Assembly (NCBI GenBank): GCA_022616415.1
Contig: JAKEEU010000056.1
Coordinates: forward strand, 96,837 to 160,836
Reading direction: 5' to 3'
DNA: 64,000 nucleotides
Source: Candidatus Zhuqueibacterota bacterium
Lineage (GTDB): Bacteria > Zhuqueibacterota > Zhuqueibacteria > Zhuqueibacterales > Zhuqueibacteraceae
Shown: positions 42,429-51,334 of the stretch, one piece after another
How positions within the stretch are numbered: position 1 is the first letter of the stretch
How the letters are laid out: the number at the start of each line of letters is the position of its first letter
The notes under the pieces: model-generated
Databases searched by the model: none
What the model was told of the DNA's origin: nothing
The model's input: the letters and a program-made list of their open reading frames with translations, nothing else
Position numbers and translations under genes: made by a program

Positions 42429-44120
42429 ATGAAAACCTTTTTCAAACACGGCTTCTGGATTTTTGTTTTATTATTCATTTCGAGCCTATCCGTATTTTCC
42501 TCGATCCAGCACTCCGGTGGAGATGAAGACCAAACCTCGATTCGCTTTCCCGAAATCCCGCTGCCTTCTTTTCCGGATAAGAAATTCAACGTTGTGGATT
42601 ATGGCGCCATCGGCGGCGGCAAAACCATGAATACCGAAGCCATCGCCAAAGCGATTTCAGCATGTGCTCGTGCCGGTGGCGGCCAAGTCGTGATTCCCGC
42701 GGGAATCTGGCTCACCGGCCCGATTCAATTGAAAAGCAATCTCAATTTGCATGTTGAAAAAGGCGCCCTGGTGATCTTCAGTCCGAATCGCCAAGATTAT
42801 CCGCTCATCGAAACCTGGTACGAGGGCCGGCCGGAATATCGTTGCATGTCACCAATCTTCGGCGAGAATTTGGAAAACCTCGCCATCACCGGCGCCGGCG
42901 TTTTCGACGGCGCCGGCGAGGCGTGGCGGCCGGTGAAAAAATTCAAACTGACGGCAATGCAGTGGAAAGAACTGCTCGCCTCCGGCGGCATCGTGGATCA
43001 AAAAGGCAGTACGTGGTGGCCTTCCGAAGCGGCGATGAATGGCGCGGGATATCTCGAGAATCTTCAAAAAACTAACGCGCCGACGCGACGTGAGGACTAT
43101 GAGAAAGTGCGGGATTATTTACGGCCGGTGCTGCTGCAATTGAGCCGATGCAAAAAAATTCTGCTCGACGGTCCCACTTTCCAAAACTCGCCTGCGTGGA
43201 ATTTGCACCCGCTGATGAGCGAGAACATCACGATCCGGAATATCACGGTGAGAAATCCTTGGTATTCGCAGAACGGCGATGGACTCGATCTGGAATCTTG
43301 CCGCAACGTCGCGGTTTACAATTGCAAATTCGACGTCGGCGACGACGCCATTTGCTTGAAATCGGGAAGAGACGAAGCCGGCCGGCGGCGCGGCATGCCC
43401 ACGGAGAACGTGCAGATTTACGATTGTGTGGTTTATCACGGCCACGGCGGGTTTGTCATTGGCAGCGAAATGTCCGGCGGCGTGAGAAATATCGAAATCC
43501 GCGATTGCACTTTTATCGGCACCGATACCGGCTTGCGCTTCAAAAGCACGCGCGGCCGCGGCGGCGTGGTCGAGAACATTTACATCAAACGCATTTCCAT
43601 GAAAAATATTCCGGCGGCGGCAATTACCTTCAATATGTTTTATAGCGGCCAAGCGCCCATTGTTGAGCCGGGCCAAGCAATCGGATTCGATGCAGAGCAG
43701 GCCATGCCGGTCAGTGAAAAAACGCCGCAATTCAAAAATATTTTCATCGGCGACGTGACCGCCCGCGGCGCGGCGCAGGCGGTGGAATTGCAAGGACTGC
43801 CTGAAATGCCGCTGCACAATATCGAATTGAGGAACGTTTCGATCTCCGCGCAAAAAGGATTGATCGGCGTGAATGCGGATCAGGTGAAACTGGTACAAGT
43901 CGAGATTCTCCCGCAAACCGGTCCGGTGCTGGCGTTTCATAACAGCACAAACATCACCATCGAGCGCGCCGGCTATCCGGCAAAAACAGGTTCGTTTCTC
44001 GCTTTGTCCGGCAACAAGACGGCAAAGATAAATTTAATCAGGACGAATTTATCGGATACAAGAAAGGAAGTCAAGTTGGCTCCTGAAGTGAATCCAAATG
44101 TCTTGAATTGGGGAAATTGA
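42429..44120 (+). CDS. GH28 polygalacturonase-like enzyme
   Basis: Exported glycoside hydrolase of 563 residues that should hydrolyse galacturonan or rhamnogalacturonan. N-terminal signal segment (FWIFVLLFISSLSVFS), FNVVDYGAIGGGKTMNTEAIAKAI and the GH28 catalytic series: NGDGLDLES, VGDDAICLKSG, GHGGFVIGSE and RFKSTRGRGG, supplying the three Asp residues, the His and the Lys. An insertion of about 60 residues between the early strands and the active site is typical of bacterial exo-acting GH28s. The GH105 gene follows after 16 bases, so the products of one feed the other. Confidence 0.93.
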   Translation: MKTFFKHGFWIFVLLFISSLSVFSSIQHSGGDEDQTSIRFPEIPLPSFPDKKFNVVDYGAIGGGKTMNTEAIAKAISACARAGGGQVVIPAGIWLTGPIQLKSNLNLHVEKGALVIFSPNRQDYPLIETWYEGRPEYRCMSPIFGENLENLAITGAGVFDGAGEAWRPVKKFKLTAMQWKELLASGGIVDQKGSTWWPSEAAMNGAGYLENLQKTNAPTRREDYEKVRDYLRPVLLQLSRCKKILLDGPTFQNSPAWNLHPLMSENITIRNITVRNPWYSQNGDGLDLESCRNVAVYNCKFDVGDDAICLKSGRDEAGRRRGMPTENVQIYDCVVYHGHGGFVIGSEMSGGVRNIEIRDCTFIGTDTGLRFKSTRGRGGVVENIYIKRISMKNIPAAAITFNMFYSGQAPIVEPGQAIGFDAEQAMPVSEKTPQFKNIFIGDVTARGAAQAVELQGLPEMPLHNIELRNVSISAQKGLIGVNADQVKLVQVEILPQTGPVLAFHNSTNITIERAGYPAKTGSFLALSGNKTAKINLIRTNLSDTRKEVKLAPEVNPNVLNWGN

Positions 44121-44136
44121 ATAAGGAAACAATTGT

Positions 44137-45402
44137 ATGAAAAATTTTCATCAAAGGGTTTGGCATCATTTTGCCGGCAGGTTTTCAACGTTTGCTGCAA
44201 TGGCAATCATGCTCTCGGTAGCCTGCCAATCCGAGGCGCCTCGCAAGGAAAAGGTGGCGTCGAACCACCGACCGTGGCCGGTTCGCATGGCGGAATCTGA
44301 AATGCAGCGCCGCGGCGATTCGTTTTTGTTCAATGACGGCACGAAAACTTCATGGGTCTATGAGACCGCCGTCTTTTTAAAAGGGCTTGAGCAAGTCTGG
44401 CGGCAAACCGGCGATGAAAAATATTTCGCTTATATCAAGAAGTTCGTCGATTCCTACGTCGAGTCTGACGGCAGCATTAAAACTTATGAGCTGGAAGAAT
44501 ACAACATCGATCACGTGAATCCTGGCAAATTACTCTTGACTTTGTACAATGCCACGCAAGATGAAAAGTACAAGAAAGCCGCGTTTTTGAACATGCAACA
44601 GCTCGAGACGCATCCGCGCACGAAGGAGGGCGGCTTTTGGCACAAAAAAATTTATCCCTGGCAAATGTGGCTGGATGGCATCTACATGGGCGCGCCGTTT
44701 TATGCCGAGTTCGCCAAAATGTTCAATCGCCCCGAAGCTTTGGATGATGTCGCGAATCAAATTATTTTCGTCGCCAATCACACGCACGATCCCAACACCG
44801 GCTTGTTTTATCACGGCTGGGATGAGAGCAAGCAGCAGAAGTGGGCCGATCCGATGACAGGTTGTTCTCCCAATTTCTGGGGCCGTGCGATGGGATGGTA
44901 TGCGATGGGGATCGTCGATGTTTTGGATTTCATGCCCGTCGACCATCCTAAGCGCGAAAAAATCCTTTCGATATTTCGAGGCTTATGCCAAGCCCTCGTA
45001 AAGTATCAAGATACAGAAACCGGCTTATGGTATCAAGTTGTCGATCAAGGCCAGCGCGAAGGCAATTTTATCGAGGCCTCGGCGTCGTCAATGTTTGTTT
45101 ATGCCATGGCCAAAGCGATTCGCCTCGGCTATCTCGGCGAGGAATATCTTCCCGCAACCCAAAGAGGCTATGATGGCATCATCAAGAATTTGATCAAAGA
45201 GAATGCCGATGGCACGGTCGACTTGACGCAAGTTTGTCAGGTTGCCGGACTCGGCGGCAATCCCTACCGCGACGGCTCGTATGAATATTACGTCAGCACC
45301 CCGATCGTCAGCAACGATCTCAAAGGCGTCGGCGCTTTTATCATGGCCGGCGTCGAGATGGAAAAAGTAAAGACCCGTCGTGAAAAAACGCCAAGAGAGT
45401 GA
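44137..45402 (+). CDS. GH105 unsaturated galacturonyl hydrolase, lipoprotein
   Basis: Hydrolase of the YteR/YesR family that removes the unsaturated galacturonyl residue left by pectin lyases. About 421 residues; an (alpha/alpha)6 barrel with WLDGIYMGAPFYAEFA carrying the catalytic Asp, DHVNPGKLL carrying the second substrate Asp, and GWDESKQQKWADP and SPNFWGRAMGWYAMG. A lipobox (LSVAC at about residue 30) makes it a periplasm-facing lipoprotein. Its product should become 5-keto-4-deoxyuronate, the substrate of kduI downstream. Start ATG 44137 is 16 bases after GH28. Confidence 0.93.
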   Translation: MKNFHQRVWHHFAGRFSTFAAMAIMLSVACQSEAPRKEKVASNHRPWPVRMAESEMQRRGDSFLFNDGTKTSWVYETAVFLKGLEQVWRQTGDEKYFAYIKKFVDSYVESDGSIKTYELEEYNIDHVNPGKLLLTLYNATQDEKYKKAAFLNMQQLETHPRTKEGGFWHKKIYPWQMWLDGIYMGAPFYAEFAKMFNRPEALDDVANQIIFVANHTHDPNTGLFYHGWDESKQQKWADPMTGCSPNFWGRAMGWYAMGIVDVLDFMPVDHPKREKILSIFRGLCQALVKYQDTETGLWYQVVDQGQREGNFIEASASSMFVYAMAKAIRLGYLGEEYLPATQRGYDGIIKNLIKENADGTVDLTQVCQVAGLGGNPYRDGSYEYYVSTPIVSNDLKGVGAFIMAGVEMEKVKTRREKTPRE

Positions 45403-45441
45403 AGGCCGCTAGTTTTCGTGGCGCCCCGCTTTGTGGAGTTT

Positions 45442-45512
45442 ACGTTCATAAACGAGGGATTACTTCAGGCAGTATTTTTTGCTTGCAATTTCAATGAAAA
45501 AGTCACAGTTTG
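45442..45512 (+). promoter_or_regulatory. Weak relative of the direct-repeat promoters
   Basis: GCTTGCAATTTC at 45481-45492 is identical to the -35 region of promoter A, and CAGTTT stands at 45506-45511 after a 17-bp spacer. Upstream are ACGTTCATAAA (45442) and TACTTCAGG (45461), a poor direct repeat of period 19. It precedes the symporter gene by about 80 bases. The rest of the gap 45403-45594 holds nothing else clear. Confidence 0.35.
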
Positions 45513-45594
45513 TAGGTATTTAAAATTGCACGAGGAATTGAAGCCGTTGTACTGACCCTGAGATTTTGAGCTGTGAACATGAGAGGAGGAAAAC

Positions 45595-47346
45595 GTGGCA
45601 CTTCATACGCTTGACTGGGTTGTCGTCACGGGTTATTTCGCCGTTATTTTGGGATTGGCTTGGTGGGTGATTAAGCAAAGGCAAGATACTTCCACCGATT
45701 ATTTTCTCGCGGGCCGGCATCTCGGCTGGTTCATTGTGGGCGCCTCCATCTTTGCTTCCAATATCGGTTCTGAGCATCTCGTGGGATTGGCGGGCACCGG
45801 CGCGACCGATGGTGCTGCCATGGCCCATTACGAATTGCACGCGTGGTGTCTGCTCGTGCTGGGTTGGGTCATGGTGCCTTTTTACATGCGCTCCAAAGTA
45901 TTCACCATGCCCGAATTTTTGGAACGCCGCTTTTCACCCGCCGCGCGCACCGTGCTTTCAGTGATTTCACTGGTGGCTTATGTTTTAACCAAAATCGCGG
46001 TGGGCATTTTTGCCGGCGGCATCGTCTTCAGCGTGTTGTTGCCGGAGGTCAGATTTCTTGGCCTTGACAGCTTCTGGGCCGGCTCGATTTTGGTGATCGT
46101 GCTCACCGGGCTTTATACGATATTCGGCGGCATGCGCGCCGTTGCGTACACGGAAGCGTTGCAAACGGTGATACTGATCATCGGCTCGATTCTCGTTACC
46201 TTTTTCGGCCTGCAAGCCTTGGGCGGCTGGAGTGAGCTGCGCGCCATTGCCGGCTCGGAGATGTTCAACATTTGGAAGCCATTGGTGCCCGCCGGAATGG
46301 AAAGCACCTGGGCGCCCGTGCGCGAGGTCGGCCGCATGGCTTGGTATTTCAATGACAGCTATCCCTGGCTCGGCATGCTTTTCTGCGCGCCGATTATCGG
46401 CCTGTGGTATTGGACCACGGATCAATACATCGTGCAACGTGCGCTGGGCGCGCCGGGTGAGCGTGAAGCGCGACGCGGCGCCATCACCGCCGCCTTTTTA
46501 AAACTCCTGCCCGTGTTCATTTTCATCATACCTGGCCTCATTTGTTTTGCTTTGGCGCAAAGCGGAAAGATACCGGCCTTGCGCGAGCAACTGTTCAGTG
46601 CTGAAGGCGCGCTGTTGCGCGACAATGCCCAAAAAGCTTTTCCTCTGCTCGTGGCTCATGTGTTGCCGGTCGGCATTCGCGGCATCGTCGTGGCCGGCCT
46701 TTTAGCGGCATTGATGAGCTCTCTCGCCGGCGTTTTCAATGCCTCCTCCACGCTGTTCACGATGGATTTTTATTCCAGGCTGCGGCCACAAGCCACGCAA
46801 CACCAACTGGTGTGGATGGGCAGAGTGGCGACAGCGGTCATGGTCTTCATCGGTCTGCTTTGGATTCCGGTGATTCAAGGCGGCAAGGGGCTCTACGATT
46901 ATCTGCAAGGCGTGCAAGCTTATCTCGCGCCTCCCATTTTTGTGGTTTTCTTCCTCGGCGTTTTCAATAAACGATTGAATGCCAAAGGCTGTCTCGCGGC
47001 GTTGCTGAGCGGCTTCGCCTTGGGACTTTTCCGCCTGGCCGTCGATACGCCGGTGAAGCTGATCGAAAATTTCGCTTACACCAAGGGCTCTTTTTTCTGG
47101 ATCATCAACAACATTTTCTTTCAATACTACAGCCTGCTCATTTTCATCGTCTGCGTGATCGTTATGATCGCCGTCAGTTATACGACGGCAGAGCCGGCAT
47201 ACGAAAAAATCAACGGCCTCACCTATGCGACGACGACGCGTGAAGACCGCGACGCCTCCCGCACCAGCTGGAGCAAGGGAGAGGTGATCGCCTCGGGCGT
47301 GGTTTTGGCGCTGATTTTGGCGGCTTATCTTTATTTCACCGGATGA
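45595..47346 (+). CDS. Sodium/solute symporter (SSS family, SGLT-like)
   Basis: Inner-membrane Na+-driven transporter of 583 residues with about 14 helices. Family hallmarks: DYFLAGRHLGWFIVGASIFASNIGSEHLVGLAGTGA in the first helices, GMRAVAYTEALQ and RGIVVAGLLAALMSSLAGVFNASSTLFTMD, the latter around the second Na+ site. Start GTG 45595 is preceded by AGGAGG at six bases. It stands between GH105 and GH127, so plausible substrates are unsaturated uronate, galacturonate or L-arabinose. Confidence 0.93.
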   Translation: MALHTLDWVVVTGYFAVILGLAWWVIKQRQDTSTDYFLAGRHLGWFIVGASIFASNIGSEHLVGLAGTGATDGAAMAHYELHAWCLLVLGWVMVPFYMRSKVFTMPEFLERRFSPAARTVLSVISLVAYVLTKIAVGIFAGGIVFSVLLPEVRFLGLDSFWAGSILVIVLTGLYTIFGGMRAVAYTEALQTVILIIGSILVTFFGLQALGGWSELRAIAGSEMFNIWKPLVPAGMESTWAPVREVGRMAWYFNDSYPWLGMLFCAPIIGLWYWTTDQYIVQRALGAPGEREARRGAITAAFLKLLPVFIFIIPGLICFALAQSGKIPALREQLFSAEGALLRDNAQKAFPLLVAHVLPVGIRGIVVAGLLAALMSSLAGVFNASSTLFTMDFYSRLRPQATQHQLVWMGRVATAVMVFIGLLWIPVIQGGKGLYDYLQGVQAYLAPPIFVVFFLGVFNKRLNAKGCLAALLSGFALGLFRLAVDTPVKLIENFAYTKGSFFWIINNIFFQYYSLLIFIVCVIVMIAVSYTTAEPAYEKINGLTYATTTREDRDASRTSWSKGEVIASGVVLALILAAYLYFTG

Positions 47347-47353
47347 GGAATTA

Positions 47354-47467
47354 AGACAGAATAATTGGCCGACAGAATTATTGTTTTAAAAATTATTCTG
47401 CCACCCAATCATTCTGCCATATAAGCAGCTCGGGCAGAATAATTATTCTGCCAAGCAATCGTTCTGC
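47354..47467. repeat. GGCAGAAT-family inverted repeats
   Basis: A left arm from 47354 and right arm to about 47420 with ATTATTCTGCC and ATCATTCTGCC units, followed by a second partial element (GGGCAGAATAATTATTCTGCC centred near 47444 and an inverted unit to 47467). Fills the gap before the GH127 gene. Confidence 0.8.
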
Positions 47468-47484
47468 TCTTTATGGAGATGAAC

Positions 47485-49908
47485 ATGAGCTACAATTCTG
47501 CTCAAGCATCAAAATCGCGTCTTGCTTTTTTAATCATCATTCTCTCTGTGCTCGGTTGCAGCCTATCCGGCTCAAAGGATTATCCCATTCGCCCCGTGCC
47601 CTTCACCAGCGTTAAAATGACCGATCGTTTCTGGCGGCCTCGCATGGAGACAAACCGCACCGTCACCATACGCCATGCTTTTCAAAAAAACGAAGAAACC
47701 GGTCGTCTGGAGAATTTCGCCGTCGCCGGAGGATTGACGAAAGGCGAACAAAAAGGCATCTATCCGTTTGATGATACGGACGTATATAAAACACTCGAGG
47801 GCGCCTCTTATGCGTTGATGGTTGATCCCGACCCCGAGCTGGAGGCGTACCTGGACAGCGTCATCGCCATCGTTGCCGCGGCACAGGAAGAAGACGGCTA
47901 CCTCTACACGGCGCGGACAAACAAAGCGGATCGCCTCAGGAATTGGTTCGGAGATGAGCGTTGGGAGAAGCTCGAGGGCAGCCACGAGCTTTACAATGCC
48001 GGCCATCTTTTCGAAGCGGCGGCAGCGTACTACCAGGCAACCGGTAAACGTACCCTTTTGGACGTCGCTCTGAAATTTGCCGATCTGATCGCTAAGACAT
48101 TCGGGCCGGGCATGCTCCAAAAGCCGCCGGGCCATCAAGTCATCGAGATGGGGTTGGCGAAACTCTACCGCGTTACCGACGATGAAAAGTATCTCAAATT
48201 GGCGAAATTTTTTTTGGATGTGCGCGGCGTGTCCTTGGATGGAAGAAAGCTTCGCGGCGAGTACAACCAGGATCATAAACCAGTGCTACAACAGGATGAG
48301 GCGGTCGGTCACGCGGTTCGAGCGGGATACATGTTTGCAGGCATGGCCGACGTGGCTGCTTTGACGAATGATGATGCCTACATCAAAGCCATCGATCGTC
48401 TCTGGAATAACGTCGTCGGGAAAAAATTGTATCTCACCGGCGGCATTGGCGCGAAAGGCTCCAATGAAGGCTTCGGCAGCAATTACGACCTGCCCAACAT
48501 GAGCGCCTACAACGAAACTTGCTCTTCCATTTCCAACGTTTACTGGAACCACCGTCTTTTCCTTCTGCACGGCGACGCAAAATATTTGGACATCATGGAA
48601 AGAACTTTGTACAACGCGCTCCTTTCCGGTATTTCGTTGGAAGGAACGCGGTTCTTCTATCCCAATCCGCTTGAATCAGTTGGGCAGCATGAGCGCGCTG
48701 AATGGTTTGGCTGCGCCTGCTGTCCGGGCAATGTGACACGCTTCATCGCCTCGGTCCCGGGATATGTCTATGCCTTCAAGGATGACGAATTGTTTGTCAA
48801 TCTCTACGCCTCGAACGAGGCGCAGCTCTCACTCAACCATCAAAATATACGCGTCGTGCAGGAAACTGATTATCCGTGGAATGGCACGATCCGCTTGGCG
48901 CTTCATCCCGAACCGGAAGCGATGAAGATAACACTCAATCTGCGCATTCCCGGCTGGGCGCAGGGCCGTCCGGTTGACAGCAAGCTTTATCGTTATCTCA
49001 ACAATGAATCGGCGAATATCAGCGTCAAAGTAAACGGCGACGCGATTCCTCTGAAAATGAAGAACGGCTTTGCGCAAATCCGGCGCACGTGGCATTCCAA
49101 CGATGCGGTCGAGCTTAGCATTCCCATGCTCATTCGCCGAGTCGTCGCTCACGACAGCGTGAAAGCCGATGTCGGGCGTGTAGCCCTCGAACGCGGCCCC
49201 ATTGTCTTCTGCGCCGAATGGCCCGACCACGATGGCGGACATGTGAGAAATCTGCTCCTGCCTGACGAAGCCAACCTGACGACGGAATTTCTTGCCGATC
49301 GTCTGCGTGGCGTTCAAGTGATCCGAGGCCAGGTTGCAGGATTTTATCTCAATGAAAAAGAAAAGCTGGAAAAAAGAGAGCAGGCATTGCTGGCTATTCC
49401 TTATTATGCCTGGGCGCATCGGGGGAAGGGTGAAATGACGGTTTGGTTTGCTCGTGACGAAGCGGCCGTGCAGCCGGTTGGCCAGCCAACTCTTGCCTCC
49501 ACCAGTCAAGTGCAGGTATCGTTTGGAAAAAATTCTCAAGCCGTCAATGACCTGTTAGAGCCGGCCAGCTCCATCGATCACGAAGTGCCCTATTTCCACT
49601 GGTGGCCTCACAAGGGGACGACCGAATGGGTTCAATATGATTTCGAGAAACCGGAAGAGGTTTCGACGGTGGAAGTGTACTGGTTTGACGACACCGGCAT
49701 GGGTGAGTGTCGCCTTCCCAAGTCGTGGCGAATTCTTTATCTGGAAGACGGAAAATGGCGGCCGGTTTACACGCCTGGCTCTTATGGGATTCAAAAAGAT
49801 CGATTCAATGAGGTTGTATTCGAAACGGTGCGAACAACCTCGCTTCGCCTGGAAATCCAATCCCAGGACGGCTGGGCCGGGGGCATTCACGAATGGAAAG
49901 TGAAATAG
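47485..49908 (+). CDS. GH127 beta-L-arabinofuranosidase-like lipoprotein
   Basis: An enzyme of about 807 residues of the DUF1680/HypBA1 family, which releases L-arabinose from pectin side chains. The zinc-dependent active site is seen in SAYNETCSS and FGCACCPGN (Glu and Cys ligands, including the Cys nucleophile). The N-terminal (alpha/alpha)6 part (SHELYNAGHLFEAAAAYY) is followed by beta sandwiches, and the last 150 residues form an extra discoidin-like domain (EVYWFDDTGMGECRLPKSWRI). A lipobox (LSVLGC) predicts a lipoprotein. ATG 47485 is chosen because GGAG lies six bases upstream; ATG 47473 and 47479 are alternatives. Confidence 0.93.
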   Translation: MSYNSAQASKSRLAFLIIILSVLGCSLSGSKDYPIRPVPFTSVKMTDRFWRPRMETNRTVTIRHAFQKNEETGRLENFAVAGGLTKGEQKGIYPFDDTDVYKTLEGASYALMVDPDPELEAYLDSVIAIVAAAQEEDGYLYTARTNKADRLRNWFGDERWEKLEGSHELYNAGHLFEAAAAYYQATGKRTLLDVALKFADLIAKTFGPGMLQKPPGHQVIEMGLAKLYRVTDDEKYLKLAKFFLDVRGVSLDGRKLRGEYNQDHKPVLQQDEAVGHAVRAGYMFAGMADVAALTNDDAYIKAIDRLWNNVVGKKLYLTGGIGAKGSNEGFGSNYDLPNMSAYNETCSSISNVYWNHRLFLLHGDAKYLDIMERTLYNALLSGISLEGTRFFYPNPLESVGQHERAEWFGCACCPGNVTRFIASVPGYVYAFKDDELFVNLYASNEAQLSLNHQNIRVVQETDYPWNGTIRLALHPEPEAMKITLNLRIPGWAQGRPVDSKLYRYLNNESANISVKVNGDAIPLKMKNGFAQIRRTWHSNDAVELSIPMLIRRVVAHDSVKADVGRVALERGPIVFCAEWPDHDGGHVRNLLLPDEANLTTEFLADRLRGVQVIRGQVAGFYLNEKEKLEKREQALLAIPYYAWAHRGKGEMTVWFARDEAAVQPVGQPTLASTSQVQVSFGKNSQAVNDLLEPASSIDHEVPYFHWWPHKGTTEWVQYDFEKPEEVSTVEVYWFDDTGMGECRLPKSWRILYLEDGKWRPVYTPGSYGIQKDRFNEVVFETVRTTSLRLEIQSQDGWAGGIHEWKVK

Positions 49909-49982
49909 TCTTACAGCACTCACATCGACAAAAGATTGTCGATAATTTTTTGGCAATATTTTCTTTCACAGAGATTTCCAAT

Positions 49983-50204
49983 TGGCAGAATAATTATTCG
50001 ACAGAATGATTTTTTCAATTCTCTTCCAAATCAAAAGATTCAATGTAACTATTCGGACCTTTTTAAAAGGCAAAACAATTTGGGGCAAAACTATAAAAGC
50101 TCTCAGAATAATTGTTTTGCCCTTAATGGTTTTGCCTTGATTTCTTCACTAATACTCCATGAGTTGTTACGATTTAATTATTCTGCCGATCAATCATTCT
50201 GTCA
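49983..50204. repeat. Nested inverted repeats: GGCAAAAC element inside GGCAGAAT element
   Basis: Outer arms 49983-50011 and 50176-50204 carry GGCAGAATAATT/ACAGAATGATT units; between them a second element has arms 50065-50094 and 50110-50138 with GGCAAAACAATT/GGGCAAAACTAT units. The gap 49909-50293 holds no gene besides. Confidence 0.85.
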
Positions 50205-50293
50205 TGAATTATTTACCAATATGGTTTCTGCATACCCGGCTTGAGTTCTGGAAATCAATTTGAAAATAAGCCTCAATTGACAAACTGTAGATC

Positions 50294-51328
50294 ATGGTGG
50301 TTTGGGAACAGAGATGGCACCCGTTGCGCGAAGAATGGGTGATTATTGCCGCACATCGTCAGAATCGGCCCTGGACGGGTGAAACGGTTACGGGCGCTAT
50401 AGCTGACTTGCCGGAATATGATCCTTCATGTTATCTGTGTCCCGGGAATTCGCGGGTGAGTGGAAAACAAAATCCCGATTACGAGCAGACGTATGTGTTT
50501 GATAACGATCATGCGTGTGTGAGCTGGGAAGCTCCCGCCATTTCAAAAAAAGAAACGGGAGTTTATAAGAGCAGTCCGGCGCGTGGCGTGGCTCGCGTCG
50601 TCTGTTATAGTCCAAAACACAACCTGACGCTTGCCGAGCTTGAGGTGTTCGAGATTATCACCTTGCTAAAAATATGGCAAGAGCAATATCGCGAGCTTGG
50701 CAGCCTTCCCGAGATAAATCACGTGCTGATTTTTGAAAATAAAGGTGAAGTGGTTGGCGTGTCGAATCCGCATCCCCATTGCCAGATTTACGCGACCAAT
50801 TTTGTTTTCAAGTTTATTGAAACCGAGGCGCGCGTCTCCCGGGAGCACTTCGCGAAAAATGGCCGGCCGCTTTTTCAGGATATTCTTCAGGAAGAAAAAG
50901 ATGACGGCAGGCGCATCATTTGTGAAAATGACTCGGCGCTTGCGTTTATACCTTATTTTGCGCGGTACGCTTATGAAGTTTATGTCGCACCGAAAGAGAC
51001 GTACCCGAGTTTGGCAAATTTATCACTGCAGGAATTGCAGGATTTTGCCGCCATCCTGAAACAGGCTTTGATAAAATTCGACAATCTCTGGCAAATGCCT
51101 TTTCCTTATGTGATGCCGTTGCATCAGGCCCCCACTAACGGGGAAGATTACAGCGGTTTTCACTTTCATATCGAATTTCATCCGCCCTTGCGCAAGCCGA
51201 ATCTGTTGAAGTATCTCGCCGGCCCGGAGATCGGCGGCGGAAACTTCCTGAGTGATACCTCTCCGGAAGAGAAAGCGAGTGAACTGCGAAGCCAAGCGGA
51301 TTTTCATTATAAAAAGTCAAAAGCATAA
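50294..51328 (+). CDS. galT: GalT-like hexose/pentose-1-phosphate uridylyltransferase
   Basis: HIT-superfamily transferase of 344 residues. Galactose-1-phosphate uridylyltransferase hallmarks: CYLCPGN (zinc Cys pair), the nucleophile motif [10 protein letters not shown] (HxH followed by Gln), [15 protein letters not shown] and [10 protein letters not shown] near the end. It exchanges UMP between UDP-glucose and sugar-1-phosphate. Six bases separate it from a GHMP kinase whose sugar-binding motif resembles L-arabinokinase, so the acceptor may be L-arabinose-1-phosphate rather than galactose-1-phosphate. No GalE or GalM is nearby. No Shine-Dalgarno is clear before ATG 50294. Confidence 0.88.
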   Translation: MVVWEQRWHPLREEWVIIAAHRQNRPWTGETVTGAIADLPEYDPSCYLCPGNSRVSGKQNPDYEQTYVFDNDHACVSWEAPAISKKETGVYKSSPARGVARVVCYSPKHNLTLAELEVFEIITLLKIWQEQYRELGSLPEINHVLIFENKGEVVGVSNPHPHCQIYATNFVFKFIETEARVSREHFAKNGRPLFQDILQEEKDDGRRIICENDSALAFIPYFARYAYEVYVAPKETYPSLANLSLQELQDFAAILKQALIKFDNLWQMPFPYVMPLHQAPTNGEDYSGFHFHIEFHPPLRKPNLLKYLAGPEIGGGNFLSDTSPEEKASELRSQADFHYKKSKA

Positions 51329-51334
51329 CTCGTC

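Noticed and set aside
43119..43940. Minus-strand frame of 273 codons opposite GH28
   Set aside because: Shadow of a GH28 gene with all catalytic motifs; no start signals.
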